Shown here piece after piece: positions 44,939 through 54,338 of a stretch of DNA of 64,000 bases. Position 1 is the stretch's first letter. Every line of letters begins with the position of its first letter. Source of the stretch: Microtetraspora malaysiensis. GTDB lineage: Bacteria; Actinomycetota; Actinomycetes; Streptosporangiales; Streptosporangiaceae. A program made the translations under genes and the position numbers. The notes below the pieces were generated by a model. The model worked only from the letters and a program-made list of their open reading frames with translations. It did no database searches and was not told where the DNA came from. The stretch lies in assembly GCF_001528665.1 (NCBI RefSeq), contig NZ_BBYJ01000018.1, positions 124,001-188,000 of the forward strand, given 5' to 3'.

Positions 44939-46099
44939 ATGCCTGGCTGCGCCATCATCCAGTCACTGAGAACCGCTTACCCGAACGCGTTCAGTGATGA
45001 CCCATGTGACGCGCCACGACGATTCCACCGATCGATGCCGGGTTACGCCCGCACCCCTCTCGTCGAATCGCCTGAACTGGCGCGTCGGACGGGAACGGGG
45101 CGAGTCCTCGTCAAGAACGAGCAGTACCGCCTGGGGTTGCCGTCGTTCAAGATCCTCGGCTCTTCCTGGGGGATCCACCGTACGCTGTGCGAACGTCTGG
45201 GCCTCGACCCGGCGATCTCGTTCGAGGAACTGCGTCACGCCGTCGGGCCGCTACGCGACCATGTGCTGACCTGCGCCACCGATGGGAACCACGGAAGGGC
45301 CGTGGCGCACATGGCCAGTCTCCTCGATATGCGCGCCCGCATCTACGTGCCGAACGAGGTGTCGATGGCGCGGTCGGCGGCGATCGAGGGCGAGGGGGCG
45401 CAGGTCGTCCGGGTGTACGCGAGCTATGACGACGCGGTGCGCTACGTGGCCGTTCAGGCCGAACGCGACCCTCACGCCATCCTGGTGTCCGACACGGCCT
45501 GGCCCGGGTACGAGACGGTGCCGCGACGCGTGATCGACGGCTATTCGACGATCTTTCATGAGGTCGACGAACAGCTGGCCGAGATGGGTCTCGACCCCAT
45601 GGACACCCCGGACTTGGTGATCGTCCCTGCGGGTGTGGGCGCCTTCGCCGCCGCCGTCGGCCTCCACTTCGGCTCCCGTGCGGCGACGCGCATCGCGACC
45701 GTCGAACCCGACGCCGCCGACTGCGTACATCGCTCGCTCGCCGCCGGCGTCCGTACGACCGTCCCAGGGCCGCATCGCTCGATCATGGCCGGTCTGAATT
45801 GCGGCGAAACGAGCGTGGTGGCCTGGCCGATCCTGCGCGGCACGGTGGACGCGGCCATCACTGTCGACGACCACGGAGTGCGAGAGGCCATGAGGGTCTT
45901 CGCCGGTTGTGGGATCGAGTCGGGGGAGAGCGGCGCGGCCTCGCTCGCGGGTGCGCTGCTCGTCTCCGCCGACCGCGAGTTCCGTGAGGGGCTCGGGCTG
46001 ACGCAGGACAGCACGATCCTTCTCCTGAACACGGAAGGTGCGAGCGACCCTGCGAGCTATCGCAGCATCGTGGGAGATCTGAGCGCGGCCAACGGCTGA
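44939..46099 (+). CDS. dpaL: Diaminopropionate ammonia-lyase-like PLP enzyme
   Basis: A 386-residue fold-type II PLP protein. The PLP lysine is K71 in LPSFKILGSSWG, followed by TDGNHGRAVA (phosphate-side Asn-His-Gly) and a C-terminal LLLNTEGASDP. This is the diaminopropionate ammonia-lyase pattern (2,3-diaminopropionate to pyruvate plus two ammonia). Related threonine/serine dehydratases are possible. It is divergent from the GntR operon. ATG 44939 is followed by a second in-frame ATG at 45035; the first is preferred. Confidence 0.84.
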   Translation: MPGCAIIQSLRTAYPNAFSDDPCDAPRRFHRSMPGYARTPLVESPELARRTGTGRVLVKNEQYRLGLPSFKILGSSWGIHRTLCERLGLDPAISFEELRHAVGPLRDHVLTCATDGNHGRAVAHMASLLDMRARIYVPNEVSMARSAAIEGEGAQVVRVYASYDDAVRYVAVQAERDPHAILVSDTAWPGYETVPRRVIDGYSTIFHEVDEQLAEMGLDPMDTPDLVIVPAGVGAFAAAVGLHFGSRAATRIATVEPDAADCVHRSLAAGVRTTVPGPHRSIMAGLNCGETSVVAWPILRGTVDAAITVDDHGVREAMRVFAGCGIESGESGAASLAGALLVSADREFREGLGLTQDSTILLLNTEGASDPASYRSIVGDLSAANG

Positions 46100-46129
46100 C
46101 GCCTCCACAACCGGAGATCACGCATCGGG

Positions 46130-46153
46130 TCGGGCCGTATCGGTCCGGCCCGA
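46130..46153 (+). terminator. Hairpin after the ammonia-lyase-like gene
   Basis: TCGGGCCG pairs with CGGCCCGA (8 bp, 8-nt loop) 31 bp after the stop. Confidence 0.55.
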
Positions 46154-46202
46154 ACGTGTTCCCCGGCCGGACTTTTTAGTTCAGTTCTGAGTATTCGTCT
46201 CC

Positions 46203-46240
46203 TTGACACCTCTTGCACCACCTCTGCATTCTGTGTTCAG
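46203..46240 (+). promoter_or_regulatory. Promoter of the ABC importer operon with CTG-N4-CAG site 2
   Basis: TTGACA (46203-46208) is a -35 consensus; about 18 bp later CATTCT (46227-46232) is a plausible -10. CTGTGTTCAG (46231-46240) overlaps it, so a bound regulator would block RNA polymerase. Confidence 0.58.
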
Positions 46241-46334
46241 CACGCAGTTGGAAGCGCGTGGGGGAACTGCCTCGGCTGCCTGCGTCACACGACTGCCGGA
46301 TGTCCGGCGTCATTGACGATTCACAAAAGGTGGG

Positions 46335-47924
46335 ATGACTGTGTTCCTACAGATCAGAGGCATGGTGGCCATCGGCTTAACGTCCGTCCTGCTGGCTTCG
46401 GTCGCGTCATGCGGCGGCTCCGAAGCCGGCAAGAAGACGGGAGCGTTCTCTGCCGCGATCCTCGAACCGTCCTCGCTCATGCCGGCCAACTACTCCGAGG
46501 TCTACGGAGCGCAGGTGGTGTCCGCGCTCTTCACTCCGCTGGTGACGTTCGACATCAAGACCAACGAGACCCGTCTGGAGGTCGCCGAGAGCGTCGAGAG
46601 CACCGACAACAAGGTGTGGAAGGTCAGGCTCAAACCCGGCTGGACGTTCCACAACGGCGAACCCGTTACCTCGCGGTCGTTCGTGGACGCGTGGAATTTC
46701 GCCGCGAACAAGAAGTCCGCCCAGCTGAACGCGTACGTCTTCGGGGACATCAAGGGCTATCGCGAGGTCGCCTCCGGAGCCGAGGAGACGATGTCCGGCC
46801 TGCGCGTCGTCGACGACCTCAACTTCGAGATCACGCTGGTGCGACCCTGGTCGCAGTTCAGGCAACTGCTGGGATATCCCGCGTTCTCGCCGCTCCCCTC
46901 CGTGGCGTACAAGGACCCGAAGGCCTTCGAACAGCGGCCGATCGGGAACGGCCCGTTCGTCATGGAGGGCGCCTGGCAGCACGACCAGCAGATCACGCTG
47001 CGCCGTAACGACTCCTACGCCGGCACGAAGGCCAAGGCGGGCGAAGTCCAGTTCAAGATCTATCAGAGCTTCGACACCGCCTACAACGATCTGCTCGCCA
47101 ACAATCTCGACGTCCTGCCCGCCATCCCGACCGCGAGGAGCACCGAGGCCAAGAGCCTGCTGGGGGACCGGTTCGGGGAGTCGCCGAGTGGGCGCATGGA
47201 GTACCTCGGGTTCCCCGTGAACGGCGAGAAGTTCACGTCGCCCGGCGTACGCAGGGCCATCTCGATGGCGATCGACCGGGACGCGATCACCAAGGCGATC
47301 TTCAAGGGCACGCGCACACCGGCGACCGGTTTCGTGCCGCCCGTGGTCCCGGGTGCGGCGGCGGACGCGTGTGGAGCCTTGTGCGTTCACGACGCCGCCG
47401 CGGCCAAGGCGGCCTTCGACGCGGCGGGGGGCATCCCCGGCGGCGGTTTCACCATCGGCTACAACAGCGACGCCCCGGAGAACAAGGAATGGGTCGAGGC
47501 TGCCGCGCGGCAGATCTCGAAGGACCTCGGTGTGAACGTCGAGACGAAGGCCTATCCCAAGCTCGCGGTGCTGCTGGGAGATCTGAGCAGCGGGAAGGTC
47601 GACACCGCCTTCCGTACCGCGTGGACCTTCTACTTCCCCAGCCCCGAGAACTACCTCAAGCCGTTGTTCACTCAGGACGCCGGGGAGAACTTCTCCCGAT
47701 ACCGCAACGACAAGTTCGAGGCGCTGCTGCGTGACGGCGCGGCGGCCAAGGACACGGAGGCCGCCGACGCGAAATACGCGGAGGCGGAGCGGGTGCTCCT
47801 CGACGACATGCCGTACGTGCCGCTCTGGTACCAGGGCGTCATGGTGGGGCACTCCAAGCGGGTCAGCGACGTGAGCGTGGATTCCTTCCGCAGACTGCGG
47901 ATCGAATCCGTGGTCGTGAAATAG
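46335..47924 (+). CDS. Oligopeptide-type ABC transporter substrate-binding lipoprotein
   Basis: A 529-residue extracellular solute-binding protein (family 5, DppA/OppA type). Signal and lipobox LASVASCGG with the lipid-modified Cys; the family block LEVAESVESTDNKVWKVRLK and FHNGEPVTSRSFVDAWNF follow. ATG 46335 follows AAAGGTGGG. It binds a peptide or peptide-like nutrient. First gene of a five-gene importer operon. Confidence 0.92.
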   Translation: MTVFLQIRGMVAIGLTSVLLASVASCGGSEAGKKTGAFSAAILEPSSLMPANYSEVYGAQVVSALFTPLVTFDIKTNETRLEVAESVESTDNKVWKVRLKPGWTFHNGEPVTSRSFVDAWNFAANKKSAQLNAYVFGDIKGYREVASGAEETMSGLRVVDDLNFEITLVRPWSQFRQLLGYPAFSPLPSVAYKDPKAFEQRPIGNGPFVMEGAWQHDQQITLRRNDSYAGTKAKAGEVQFKIYQSFDTAYNDLLANNLDVLPAIPTARSTEAKSLLGDRFGESPSGRMEYLGFPVNGEKFTSPGVRRAISMAIDRDAITKAIFKGTRTPATGFVPPVVPGAAADACGALCVHDAAAAKAAFDAAGGIPGGGFTIGYNSDAPENKEWVEAAARQISKDLGVNVETKAYPKLAVLLGDLSSGKVDTAFRTAWTFYFPSPENYLKPLFTQDAGENFSRYRNDKFEALLRDGAAAKDTEAADAKYAEAERVLLDDMPYVPLWYQGVMVGHSKRVSDVSVDSFRRLRIESVVVK

Positions 47925-47942
47925 CCGGCGGAGGACGCACCA

Positions 47943-48866
47943 GTGTCCCGATACATCATGAGCCGAGTCCTGCAGGCGGTGCTGGTCCTCGTCGGCGCGA
48001 CTTTCGTCATCTTCGTCATCACCTTCGCCCTGCCCGGAGACCCGGTGCAGGCCCTGGCCGGTGAGCGAGCCGCCGATCCGGCGTTCGCGGAGGCGATCCG
48101 GGCTCGTTACCACCTCGACGAGCCGCTCCTGCAGCAGTACGTCCGCTTCCTGGCCGGGGCCCTCCATGGCGATCTGGGGCAGACCTACAGCGGCCAGGAC
48201 GTGGCCCAGATGCTCGGTGAACGGATCTGGGTCAGTGCCCAGCTCGCGGCGTTCGCCCTGGCGTTCCAGATCGTCATCGGTGTCGGCGCCGGAGTCCTCT
48301 CCGCGCTGCGCCGCAACGGCGTCGCCGACACCGGGGTCCGGATCTTCACCCTCGCGGGGCTCTCGATCCCGTTCTTCGTGACCGCGTTCGTACTCCAGCT
48401 CGTGGTCGGCGTGAAGTTCGGCTGGCTCCCGGTAGCCGGAACCGAGGACGGTTTTCTCAGCTACATCATGCCCGGGTTCGTGCTGGGGTCGTTGTCGACG
48501 GCCTACGTGGCCCGGCTCACCCGTGGCCAGCTCGCCGAGTCGCTTCGCGAGGACTACGTCCGGATGGCCACAGCCAAGGGCCTGACTCGAGTCCGAGTCG
48601 TGGCGCACCACGCGTTGCGCAACAGCCTGATCCCCGTCGTCACGTTCCTCGGCCTCGAAGTGGGCGCGCTGCTCAGCGGCGCCGTCATCACCGAGAGCAT
48701 CTTCAACATCCCCGGCATGGGCCAAGCCATGGCGCGAGCCGTCTACCTGGGAGAACGCACGACGGTGGTGGGCGTGGTCACCGTCTTCGTGTTCGTTTAC
48801 GTTGTCGCGAACCTGCTCGTCGACCTGCTGTACGCCGTACTCGACCCGAGGATCCGCTATGCCTGA
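47943..48866 (+). CDS. ABC transporter permease (DppB-type)
   Basis: A 307-residue inner-membrane subunit. Membrane helices and the EAA-type loop (MATAKGLTRVRVVAHHALRN) fit DppB/OppB. GTG 47943 starts 18 bp after the SBP stop; ALPGDPVQALAG is the usual first-loop signature. Confidence 0.92.
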   Translation: MSRYIMSRVLQAVLVLVGATFVIFVITFALPGDPVQALAGERAADPAFAEAIRARYHLDEPLLQQYVRFLAGALHGDLGQTYSGQDVAQMLGERIWVSAQLAAFALAFQIVIGVGAGVLSALRRNGVADTGVRIFTLAGLSIPFFVTAFVLQLVVGVKFGWLPVAGTEDGFLSYIMPGFVLGSLSTAYVARLTRGQLAESLREDYVRMATAKGLTRVRVVAHHALRNSLIPVVTFLGLEVGALLSGAVITESIFNIPGMGQAMARAVYLGERTTVVGVVTVFVFVYVVANLLVDLLYAVLDPRIRYA

Positions 48867-49770
48867 ACTCGCTTCGGCCGCCGGAGTCGTGGAGCGGCGG
48901 GGGGCGCCGCAGAGGAAGCGGCGCGGTCATTGGCAGGCGGTCCGGCGAAGGCTCTCCCGCAGCCCGCTCTTCTATCTCTCCGCCGCCCTGCTTGTGGTGA
49001 TGGTGGGCATGGCCGCCGCTCCGTCCCTGTTCGCGATGGCCGATCCGTACGACTGCGACCTCGGGCGGACACTGGCCGACGCCGGCGCCGGCCAGTGGTT
49101 CGGAAGGGATCTCCAAGGCTGCGACGTGTTCTCGCGCAGCGTGTACGGCGCTCGCGCGAGTCTCGGCATCGGCATCGCCGTCTCCCTGCTGACCGGGCTG
49201 CTCGGCGGGGTCGTCGGCGCGGCCGCCGGCTATTTCGGCGGTTGGGTCGACGCGGTCCTGTCCAGGATCACCGAGATCTTCCTGGCCATTCCGCTGCTGC
49301 TGGGGGCGAGCGTCCTGCTGACGCTGTTCGGCACGTCGGGCAGCGGCACGTGGACGGTGATCATCGCTCTGTCGGTCCACGGCTGGCCGCAGGTCGCCCG
49401 CATCACCCGGTCGTCGGTCATGGAGGCGAAACAGCAGGACTACATGCTGGCCGCGGCCGCCGTCGGGTGTTCGCGGCTGAGGGCCCTCGTCCGCCATGTC
49501 GTGCCGAACAGTCTCGGCCCCTGGCTGGTGGTCGTGACGACGAACCTCGGCGTGTTCATCACCTATGAGTCGATCATCTCGATGCTGGGGATCGGCCTGC
49601 GCCCGCCGACGATCTCCTGGGGACAGATGATCCACGACGCTCAGGCGCGGTTCCTGGAGGCGCCATGGCCGCTTCTCGGCCCGGCTCTGTTCCTCAGCGT
49701 CACCGTCCTGGCCTTCATCCTGCTCGGCGACGTCGTCCGAGACGCCATCGACCCAAGGATCCACTCGTGA
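48859..49770 (+). CDS. ABC transporter permease (DppC-type)
   Basis: A 303-residue permease; ATG 48859 overlaps the DppB-type stop by 8 bp. Contains the OppC N-terminal helix (PLFYLSAALLVVMVGMAAA), the FGRDLQGCDVFSRSVYGAR motif of DppC/OppC and the EAA loop (LAAAAVGCSRLRALVRHVVPN). Confidence 0.92.
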   Translation: MPELASAAGVVERRGAPQRKRRGHWQAVRRRLSRSPLFYLSAALLVVMVGMAAAPSLFAMADPYDCDLGRTLADAGAGQWFGRDLQGCDVFSRSVYGARASLGIGIAVSLLTGLLGGVVGAAAGYFGGWVDAVLSRITEIFLAIPLLLGASVLLTLFGTSGSGTWTVIIALSVHGWPQVARITRSSVMEAKQQDYMLAAAAVGCSRLRALVRHVVPNSLGPWLVVVTTNLGVFITYESIISMLGIGLRPPTISWGQMIHDAQARFLEAPWPLLGPALFLSVTVLAFILLGDVVRDAIDPRIHS

Positions 49771-49796
49771 GCGACACGACGCGGAAGGGGAACACC

Positions 49797-50801
49797 ATGG
49801 CGACCGAACACCTGCTGGAAGTGCACGATCTGCAGGTCGAGTTCGGCGGCGAGGACGGCCCCGTGCCGGTGTTGCGCGGGGTGAGCTGGCATGTGGATCG
49901 CGGGGAGACGCTCGCGATCCTCGGAGAGTCCGGGTCGGGCAAGAGCATGACCGCTCAGGTGATCATGGGGATTCTGGAGGCCCCTCCGGCCAGGATCGGC
50001 GGCGGAAGCGTGCGCTGGAACGGCCGCGATCTGCTCGGCCTGCCGGAAGCCGCCAGGCGCGAGGTCCGAGGGCAGGGCATCGGCATGGTCTTTCAGGATT
50101 CGCTGTCCGCCTTGAACCCCGTCCTGCGCGTCGGGCCACAGATCGGCGAGACCCTGCGGACCCGCCTCGGCCTCTCCCGTGGAGAGGCTCGTGACCGCAC
50201 GGTCGAACTGATGCGGCAGGTACGGATCCCGGACGCCGAACAGCGCTACCGCCAGTACCCGCACCAATTCTCCGGCGGTATGCGGCAGCGCGCCGTGATC
50301 GCCATGGCGCTCGCGTTGTCGCCGGACGTGCTGATCGCCGACGAGCCGACGACCGCTCTGGACGCCACCGTCCAGGTGCAGATACTCCGGCTGCTCCAGA
50401 CTCTCCAGGGAGAGTCCGGCATGGGGCTGGTCCTGATCACCCACGACTTCGGCGCGGCCGCGTCGATCGCCGACCGGGTGGCCGTGATGTACGCCGGCCG
50501 CGTGGTGGAGACCGGCATGGTCCGCGATATCTTCCGCCGCCCCGCCCACCCGTATACGAAGGCGCTGCTCGACGCGGTTCCCCGCGCGGATCGCCGGGCC
50601 GGACAGCTCGCCGCCCTGCCCGGGCAGCCGCCGGTGCTCGGCAAGGAGACCAGCGGCTGCCCGTTCCGGTTCCGATGCCCACTCGCCGAAACCGTGTGCG
50701 AGGAGCGGGAGCCGGTGCTCAGTGAACACGCGCAGGGCCGCTGGAGCGCCTGCCACCTGGGAAAGGACGTGATCGCCGGTGTGCTCACCGCCCATTCTTG
50801 A
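49797..50801 (+). CDS. ABC transporter ATP-binding protein (DppD-type)
   Basis: A 334-residue ATPase: Walker A GESGSGKS, signature FSGGMRQR, Walker B LIADEPTTALD, H-loop ITHDFG, and the OppD/DppD C-terminal Cys-rich motif (CPFRFRCPLAETVCEE), which binds an iron-sulfur cluster in some members. ATG 49797 follows GGAAGGGG; GTG 49767, overlapping the previous stop, is also possible. Confidence 0.93.
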   Translation: MATEHLLEVHDLQVEFGGEDGPVPVLRGVSWHVDRGETLAILGESGSGKSMTAQVIMGILEAPPARIGGGSVRWNGRDLLGLPEAARREVRGQGIGMVFQDSLSALNPVLRVGPQIGETLRTRLGLSRGEARDRTVELMRQVRIPDAEQRYRQYPHQFSGGMRQRAVIAMALALSPDVLIADEPTTALDATVQVQILRLLQTLQGESGMGLVLITHDFGAAASIADRVAVMYAGRVVETGMVRDIFRRPAHPYTKALLDAVPRADRRAGQLAALPGQPPVLGKETSGCPFRFRCPLAETVCEEREPVLSEHAQGRWSACHLGKDVIAGVLTAHS

Positions 50802-51783
50802 GGTCACCGACGTCACCCGGCACTACGCGTCCGGACGGCGGTGGCCGTTAGGCTCCGCGTCGCGGGTACACGCCGTGGACAAGGTGTCCTTCACCTTGGG
50901 GGAGCGGGAGACGCTCGGCCTCGTCGGTGAGTCCGGCTGCGGGAAGTCCACGCTCGGCCGGATGCTCGTCGCCCTCGACCGGCCCACGTCGGGGACGATC
51001 CGGTACCGGGGTGAGGACATTCACCGACTCAGCCGCGCCGGGCTGAAAGCCCTGCGGCGCAAGATCCAGATCGTGCTGCAGGACCCGTACACCAGCCTCG
51101 ATCCGCGGATGACGGTCGGGGACATCGTCGCCGAGCCGCTGGCCGTACACGGCGAGGGAACGCCCGCCGAAAGGCGGAACCGTACCCGGGAGCTATTCGA
51201 ACTGATCGGCCTCAACCCCGATCATGTGAACCGCTACCCGCACGAGTTCTCCGGTGGGCAACGCCAGCGCATCGGCATCGCCCGCGCGCTCGCCCTGGGG
51301 CCCGAGATCGTCGTCTGCGACGAACCCGTCTCGGCGCTGGACGTCTCCGTCCAGGCGCAGGTTCTCAACCTTCTGGCCGATCTGCAGGAACAGCTGAACC
51401 TTTCGTACGTGTTCATCGCGCACGATCTCACCGTCGTCCGCCAGATCAGCCACCGGGTCGCCGTGATGTACCTGGGGAAGGTCATCGAGGTCGGCCCTGA
51501 GGGGGTGGTCTACGGACAACCGCGGCACCCGTACACGCAGGCGCTGCTGTCGTCCGCACCGCCCACGGACCCCGACATGGCCCGCGAGCAGGAAGTGATC
51601 ATGCTCAACGGCGATCCGCCCAGTCCCGCCGAGCCTCCCAGCGGGTGCCGATTCCGCACCCGCTGCTGGAAGGCGGAGGAGGTGTGCGCCGTACATGAGC
51701 CCGCGCTCGTGGAGGGTGCGGCCTCCGGCCATCTGACCGCCTGCCATTTCGCCCCCGCTGCCTCTGTCCAAGTGGACGGCTAG
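50779..51783 (+). CDS. ABC transporter ATP-binding protein (DppF-type)
   Basis: A 334-residue ATPase: Walker A GESGCGKS, signature FSGGQRQR, Walker B VVCDEPVSALD, H-loop IAHDLT, and the C-terminal GCRFRTRCWKAEEVC cysteine cluster. It overlaps the DppD-type gene by 23 bp. The pair powers the importer. Confidence 0.93.
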   Translation: MCSPPILEVTDVTRHYASGRRWPLGSASRVHAVDKVSFTLGERETLGLVGESGCGKSTLGRMLVALDRPTSGTIRYRGEDIHRLSRAGLKALRRKIQIVLQDPYTSLDPRMTVGDIVAEPLAVHGEGTPAERRNRTRELFELIGLNPDHVNRYPHEFSGGQRQRIGIARALALGPEIVVCDEPVSALDVSVQAQVLNLLADLQEQLNLSYVFIAHDLTVVRQISHRVAVMYLGKVIEVGPEGVVYGQPRHPYTQALLSSAPPTDPDMAREQEVIMLNGDPPSPAEPPSGCRFRTRCWKAEEVCAVHEPALVEGAASGHLTACHFAPAASVQVDG

Positions 51784-51796
51784 GCACTACTGTATT

Positions 51797-51806
51797 CTGT
51801 ACACAG
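51797..51806. promoter_or_regulatory. CTG-N4-CAG site 3 (in a 16-bp palindrome)
   Basis: CTGTACACAG lies inside the inverted repeat ATTCTGT-AC-ACAGAAT (51794-51809), 13 bp before the amidohydrolase start and just after the ABC operon. Its -10-like TATTCT overlaps it. Confidence 0.6.
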
Positions 51807-51822
51807 AATTTTGGAGGAAGCT

Positions 51823-53082
51823 ATGACTCAGCCCACGAACGACCGCCAGCTCGCCGTACGTGCCTCTCGTGTTCTGGACCCCGCGACCGGCGAGTACTAC
51901 GAGGACGCGAGCGTTGTCATCGCCGACGGCCGGATCGTGTCGGTCGTCGACACCCCGCCCGCTGAAGCCGATCTCATCGACGTGGGCCGGCTGACCCTGA
52001 TGCCCGGGCTCGTCGACTGCCACACGCACATGCTGCTGCGCCCCGAGGACCAGGTGTGGCCGCCGGCGATCTTGTTCAAGACGCAGGTCTACCGGGTGAT
52101 CGAGGGTGTCGCGGCGTGTGACCGCGCGCTGCAGATCGGCTTCACCAGCGCCCGGGACACCGACAACGAGCAGGTATGGCACGGCGACACCGCGCTCCGG
52201 GACGCGATCGAGGCCGGCATCATCCCCGGCCCGCGGATGGCCGTGGCGTCCGACGGCATCTCCATCACCGGCGGTGACATGCGCATCGACGACAAGGTGA
52301 ACCCGGAACTCAACCTCCCCGACGTCGCCGGGATGGTGGACACCCGCGATGAGCTGATCAAGGAAGTCCGCCGTCAGATCAAGATCGGCGCGGACTGGGT
52401 CAAGATCTACGCGACCAGCACCCGCAAGGATGTCGAGCCGGAGGAGCTGGAGCCGCTGCACCAGTTCACGGAGGAGGACATCGCCGCCGTCGTCGCCGAG
52501 GCCAAGCGGTACCGGCGCGATGTCGCGGCGCACGCCTACGGCAAGGACGGCGCGCAGGCCGCGATCCGCGGCGGCGTCCGCACGCTTGAGCACGGCCCGC
52601 TGCTCACCGAGGAGGACCTGCAGGCCATGCTCGAGTTCGGCACCTTCTGGGTGCCGACGATGGGCACGTACTACAAGCGCCAGCACACCGAGTTCGACCG
52701 CCGCTTCGTCAAGCGGCACGAGGGCGCCTTCAAGCGCGGGCTCGAACTCGGTGTCAAGATCGCGTTCGGCACCGACGTCGGCTCCTTCCCGCACGGCGAG
52801 CAGATGGACGAGTTCAGCCTGATGGTGCAGTACGGCATGAAGCCGCTGGACGCGATCAGGTCGGCCACCGTGGTGGCGGCCGAGGTGCTGCGCAAGGAGG
52901 GGCAGATCGGAACCCTCGCCGCCGGCGCCCACGCCGACCTCATCGCCGTCGACGGCGACCCCCTCCAGGACATCGAGGCACTCAAGCGGGTCGGATTCGT
53001 GATGAAGGGCGGCCTGGTCCACCGGGACGACGTCGCCGCGACCGCGAAGACGCCCGAGGTGCTGTGGAAGCCGGCGCGCTGA
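51823..53082 (+). CDS. Amidohydrolase (imidazolonepropionase/Xaa-Pro dipeptidase-like)
   Basis: A 419-residue metal-dependent hydrolase. PGLVDCHTHML gives the HxH metal site; VKIYATSTRK supplies the bridging lysine; AHAYGKDGAQAAIRGG and EHGPLL the next His residues; GTDVG the catalytic Asp. This order matches the amidohydrolase group that cleaves N-acyl or Xaa-Pro/Arg dipeptides. ATG 51823 follows GGAGGAAGC. Preceded by CTG-N4-CAG site 3. No signal peptide, so it acts on imported substrate. Confidence 0.9.
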   Translation: MTQPTNDRQLAVRASRVLDPATGEYYEDASVVIADGRIVSVVDTPPAEADLIDVGRLTLMPGLVDCHTHMLLRPEDQVWPPAILFKTQVYRVIEGVAACDRALQIGFTSARDTDNEQVWHGDTALRDAIEAGIIPGPRMAVASDGISITGGDMRIDDKVNPELNLPDVAGMVDTRDELIKEVRRQIKIGADWVKIYATSTRKDVEPEELEPLHQFTEEDIAAVVAEAKRYRRDVAAHAYGKDGAQAAIRGGVRTLEHGPLLTEEDLQAMLEFGTFWVPTMGTYYKRQHTEFDRRFVKRHEGAFKRGLELGVKIAFGTDVGSFPHGEQMDEFSLMVQYGMKPLDAIRSATVVAAEVLRKEGQIGTLAAGAHADLIAVDGDPLQDIEALKRVGFVMKGGLVHRDDVAATAKTPEVLWKPAR

Positions 53083-53117
53083 ACCCCTGGTGACGGCGGC
53101 AAGCGAGGTGGAGGGCC

Positions 53118-54338
53118 ATGAACCGGCTGCGAAACGAACTGGTGGTGTACGCGGGTCGGCTGCGGGTGGATCCGTGGGCGCGTGACCTCGGTCCCGCGTG
53201 GCTGCTCATCCGGGACGGCCGCTTCGCGGAGATCGCACCCGGCCGGACCCGGCCGGGGGAGTGGCCCGACACCTGCGCCGGCCTGGATCTGAGCCGGGCG
53301 GTGGTGCTCCCGGGGCTGGTGGACTCCCACGTCCACCTGACCGAGTCCGGCGACGGGGCAGGCGAGGACGTCTCCGCGGCACGCACTGTCTCGGAGCGCG
53401 TGGAACTGGGCGTCAGGAACGCCCGGACCGCGTTGCGCGCGGGCATCACCACCGTCGCGGATTGTGGCGGCCCGCCGGGGGCCGTGTTCGAGGTGCGTGC
53501 CCGGGCCGCCGCCCTTCCGGACTGCGCTCGGATCCTCGTCGCGGCGGCGCCGATCACCACGGTGCGCGGCCACTCCTGGCGCTGGGGCGGTGAGGCGCCC
53601 GACGCGGCGTCCGTACGAGAGCTGGTCACGCGGTTCGCCCTCGCCGGGGCCGACTTCATCAAGGTCATGGCCTCCGGCGGGGGCACGCCCGGGGCGCCCC
53701 CATGGGAGCCGAGCTTTCCCGAGGAGTCGCTCCGCGCGGCCGTCGAGACGGCCGCGTCACTCGGCCGCCCCCTGAAGGTCCACTGCCTGTCCGCCGGTTC
53801 GATGCGGACCGCGGTCGCGGCGGGCGTCACGCTCATCGAGCACGGGAAGTTCCGTACCGCCGCCGAAGACGGAGGCGGCTTCGACGCCGCCGTCGCCTAC
53901 CTGCTCGCGAAGACCGGCACTGTCATCTGCCCGACCCTGTCCGTGGGCCACCACGTCCTCGCCGCACCACCCGAGGCCTCCGGGGACGCCGCCGCGCTGT
54001 GGCGACGGCGCCACCCGTACGACCTCGAGGACTTCCGGCATCTGGTCGAAAGCGGTGTACGCATGGTGAGCGGCACGGACGCGGGCTGGCGGTTCACGCC
54101 GTTCGACGCGCTGCCCGGCGAGCTGCGGATGATGGCGGGCGCCGGGATGGCGAACCGGGAGGCCCTGGCCGCGGCGACCACCGACGCGGCCGCCGCACTC
54201 GGGATGGGAGACCGGATCGGCCGGATCGCGCCTGGCTACCAGGCGGATTTCATCGCGGCCGACGCCGATCCCGTGGACGACCTCACCGCGCTGGACCGGC
54301 TGCACGCGGTGGCGCGTGACGGGCAGGTCATCCGATGA
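53118..54338 (+). CDS. Amidohydrolase, second copy
   Basis: A 406-residue amidohydrolase, similar in order to its upstream neighbour: PGLVDSHVHL (HxH), FIKVMASGGGTPG (bridging Lys), KVHCLSAGSMRTAV, EHGKF and SGTDAGWR (Asp). ATG 53118 follows GAGGTGGAGGGCC. The two enzymes differ enough to have distinct substrates. It is 35 bp after the first, so in one operon. Confidence 0.9.
   Translation: MNRLRNELVVYAGRLRVDPWARDLGPAWLLIRDGRFAEIAPGRTRPGEWPDTCAGLDLSRAVVLPGLVDSHVHLTESGDGAGEDVSAARTVSERVELGVRNARTALRAGITTVADCGGPPGAVFEVRARAAALPDCARILVAAAPITTVRGHSWRWGGEAPDAASVRELVTRFALAGADFIKVMASGGGTPGAPPWEPSFPEESLRAAVETAASLGRPLKVHCLSAGSMRTAVAAGVTLIEHGKFRTAAEDGGGFDAAVAYLLAKTGTVICPTLSVGHHVLAAPPEASGDAAALWRRRHPYDLEDFRHLVESGVRMVSGTDAGWRFTPFDALPGELRMMAGAGMANREALAAATTDAAAALGMGDRIGRIAPGYQADFIAADADPVDDLTALDRLHAVARDGQVIR

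Noticed and set aside
46179-46194. A fourth CTG-N4-CAG site before the ABC operon
   Set aside because: The sequence is CAG-TT-CTG, with half-sites in the opposite arrangement and a shorter spacer.
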